Shown here: one piece after another, positions 6,300-6,954 of the stretch
Layout: every line of letters begins with the position of its first letter
Position numbering within the stretch: position 1 is the stretch's first letter
Origin: Chloroflexota bacterium
Lineage (GTDB): Bacteria; Chloroflexota; Dehalococcoidia; SM23-28-2
Direction of reading: 5' to 3'
Length of the DNA stretch: 6,954 bases
Assembly: GCA_030691665.1 (NCBI GenBank)
Contig: JAUYDU010000174.1
Span: 1-6,954, forward strand
The notes under the pieces: generated by a model
What the model was told of the DNA's origin: nothing
Databases searched by the model: none
The model's input: only the letters and a program-made list of their open reading frames with translations
Translations under genes and position numbers: made by a program

Positions 6300-6418
6300 G
6301 GTCATCAATAGTTTGATTGCTCTCTGCGGGTTAAAACCCGCAGCTTCGGCCAAAGCCGCGGACCTGCCTGCCGGCAGGCAGGTTTCAATCCGCAGGGGAG
6401 TTTATTTTCTTGATGACC
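6300..6418. repeat. Compound palindromic element bounded by GGTCATCAA inverted repeats
   Basis: A perfect 9-bp inverted repeat, GGTCATCAA (6300-6308) and TTGATGACC (6410-6418), bounds 119 bp. Inside, CTGCGGGTTAAAACC (6324-6338) pairs with GGTTTCAATCCGCAG (6381-6395) at 13 of 15 positions. Alternatively 6324-6343 folds alone (CTGCGGGTT-AA-AACCCGCAG). Between the arms lie a small hairpin CGGC-CAAA-GCCG (6347-6358) and a 22-bp palindrome (6362-6383), giving a potential three-way junction. The right boundary, read on the minus strand (6420-6400), is GTGGTCATCAAGAAAATAAA, the same motif as at 3533 and 6461. No coding potential is evident. Confidence 0.6.
6362..6383. repeat. Perfect 22-bp palindrome (ACCTGCCTGCC and its complement)
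   Basis: ACCTGCCTGCC at 6362-6372 is followed directly by its exact reverse complement at 6373-6383. Palindromes of this CCTGCC/GGCAGG type recur in the intergenic regions of several uncultured bacterial lineages (recalled, not checked). It sits in the centre of the compound element 6300-6418. Confidence 0.75.
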
Positions 6419-6460
6419 ACAAGGCGGGGGCATCGATTCGCCTCCCCATGCCCCAGCCTT

Positions 6461-6658
6461 ATGGTCATGAACGAAATAATCCGACAGAGCGCAGGTCTAT
6501 TTTGTCACCCTGAGCCCTTCGGCTTCGCTCAGGATGAACTCCGCGAAGGGTCTGGAGGTGTGGGGCGAGATTGCCCTTCACCGGGTTTGCTCAATCCCAG
6601 CCCCAGATTCTTCGCTTCGCTCAGAATGACGTTGTCGAGTTATTTGGTCAATGACCAT
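6461..6658. repeat. 198-bp MITE-like element with 26-bp imperfect terminal inverted repeats
   Basis: The left end 6461-6486 and the reverse complement of the right end 6633-6658 match at 21 of 26 positions, with shared pattern ATGGTCAT..AC.AAATAA..CGACA. Each half next carries a unit of the type GTCA(CC/TT)CTGAGC...GAAG(GG/AA)TCTGG: 6504-6554 on the plus strand and 6630-6602 on the minus strand. Stem ends ACCCT/AGGGT (6507-6511, 6547-6551) and ATTCT/AGAAT (6607-6611, 6623-6627) show compensatory change. No ORF or transposase is inside. It is a non-autonomous mobile or structural repeat; target-site duplications are not obvious. Confidence 0.65.
6645..6657. promoter_or_regulatory. Perfect inverted repeat TGGTCA-A-TGACCA
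   Basis: This 13-bp perfect inverted repeat lies at the right tip of the 198-bp element and about 40 bp upstream of the -35 box at 6698. It could be an operator or activator site for the downstream gene, or simply part of the element terminus. The other copies of the terminus do not keep the second half, so symmetry here may be fortuitous. Confidence 0.3.
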
Positions 6659-6697
6659 TGGGGTGCGGTCGTGCACACCGGTCCCGGCACTGTCCAA

Positions 6698-6726
6698 TTG
6701 ACACTGCTATCTGGCCTTCCTAGAAT
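6698..6726 (+). promoter_or_regulatory. Near-consensus sigma-70 promoter (TTGACA-17-TAGAAT)
   Basis: TTGACA at 6698-6703 is followed after exactly 17 bp by TAGAAT at 6721-6726, one mismatch from full consensus. Transcription should begin around 6733-6737, at or just before the ATG at 6737. This excludes the earlier in-frame ATG at 6725, which overlaps the -10 box. It is the strongest promoter in the window. Confidence 0.75.
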
Positions 6727-6736
6727 GGGTAGCGAC

Positions 6737-6954
6737 ATGGCCCAGGCATCGGCAGGCGGGGGTGCTAGCGGCGAGGGAGGCGCTCTCAGCCTCTCGGAAG
6801 CGGCCGCTCTCTTCCTGACCACCATCGCGTCCGAGGAGCATCGGCAGAGTCAGGCTGAGGTCTATCGTTTCGCCCGCTGGTACGGGGCCGATCGCCCCGT
6901 AGGTGAGCTGCGTGGCCACGACGTAGCCCTCTACGCCGAATCTCTGGGGCCGGC
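6737..6954 (+). CDS. N-terminus of a protein with an integrase-like SAM (core-binding) domain; 3' end outside window
   Basis: The frame is open from ATG 6737 to the right edge with the GC-rich third positions expected here. After a Gly/Ala/Ser-rich stretch, the visible part reads LSLSEAAALFLTTIASEEHR, then QSQAEVYRFARWYGADRPVG and ELRGHDVALYAESLGP. This is the helical pattern of the N-terminal DNA-binding domain of tyrosine recombinases (a short helix, then YxxFxxWYG.drpv.eLt..dv..Y). The catalytic region, if any, lies outside. From memory, similar N-terminal domains in Dehalococcoidia are fused to GreA-type transcript-cleavage domains rather than to a recombinase catalytic domain; I cannot test that here. 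The ATG at 6725 is in frame but lies in the -10 box. No Shine-Dalgarno sequence precedes either start, consistent with a leaderless mRNA. Confidence 0.7.
   Translation, partial: MAQASAGGGASGEGGALSLSEAAALFLTTIASEEHRQSQAEVYRFARWYGADRPVGELRGHDVALYAESLGP

Noticed and set aside
6313..6513. Plus-strand open frame across the compound repeat elements
   Set aside because: It consists of translated palindromes (LPAGRQ-type) and has no ribosome binding site.

Overview
The window is GC-rich and reads as bacterial chromosome with lineage-specific intergenic repeats. Several traits point to Chloroflexota, possibly a Dehalococcoidia-like lineage: an ECF sigma factor overlapping a membrane protein with an 'ECL..YP..APEL.PLL' N-terminus, Thr/Pro-rich low-complexity tails on exported proteins, and intergenic palindromes of the CCCTGAGC...GAAGGG type. 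That assignment is inference from recognition, not from a search.

Layout. (1) Positions 1-3020, minus strand: the first ~1006 codons of a very large secreted protein. It has a signal peptide, 20 visible cysteines, and acidic EF-hand/dockerin-like calcium loops. Its C-terminus lies beyond the left edge. A long open frame on the opposite strand here is a codon-bias artefact. (2) 3021-3822: intergenic. The right-to-left part holds a plausible promoter (TTGACA-18-TACAGT) and a ~240-nt leader for the secreted gene with at least three hairpins. Two of them pair better as minus-strand RNA. The rest is packed with repeats: a C-rich/heptad purine block, its inverted copy, a second direct copy, and a double hairpin. 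(3) 3823-5365, plus strand: an ECF sigma factor and, overlapping it by 17 bp, a single-pass membrane protein that is probably its anti-sigma factor. (4) 5362-6192, minus strand: a lipoprotein, tail-to-tail with the membrane protein and sharing 4 bp with it. A mobile-type palindrome lies inside its coding sequence. (5) 6193-6724: intergenic, with a lipoprotein promoter and two compact compound repeat elements bounded by inverted TGGTCAT motifs. (6) 6737 to the right edge, plus strand: the start of a protein with an integrase-like N-terminal domain, expressed from a near-consensus promoter that appears to give an almost leaderless mRNA.

How the parts may work together: the sigma/anti-sigma pair is a typical one-operon envelope-sensing module, and the neighbouring secreted protein and lipoprotein are candidate regulon members, but no shared promoter motif was found to prove it. 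The least explained material is the repeats. At three places a TGGTCAT..A..AAATAA motif lies next to a palindrome. In two of the palindrome families the copies differ by compensatory changes that keep the stems paired. No CRISPR array, tRNA, rRNA or transposase gene was seen.
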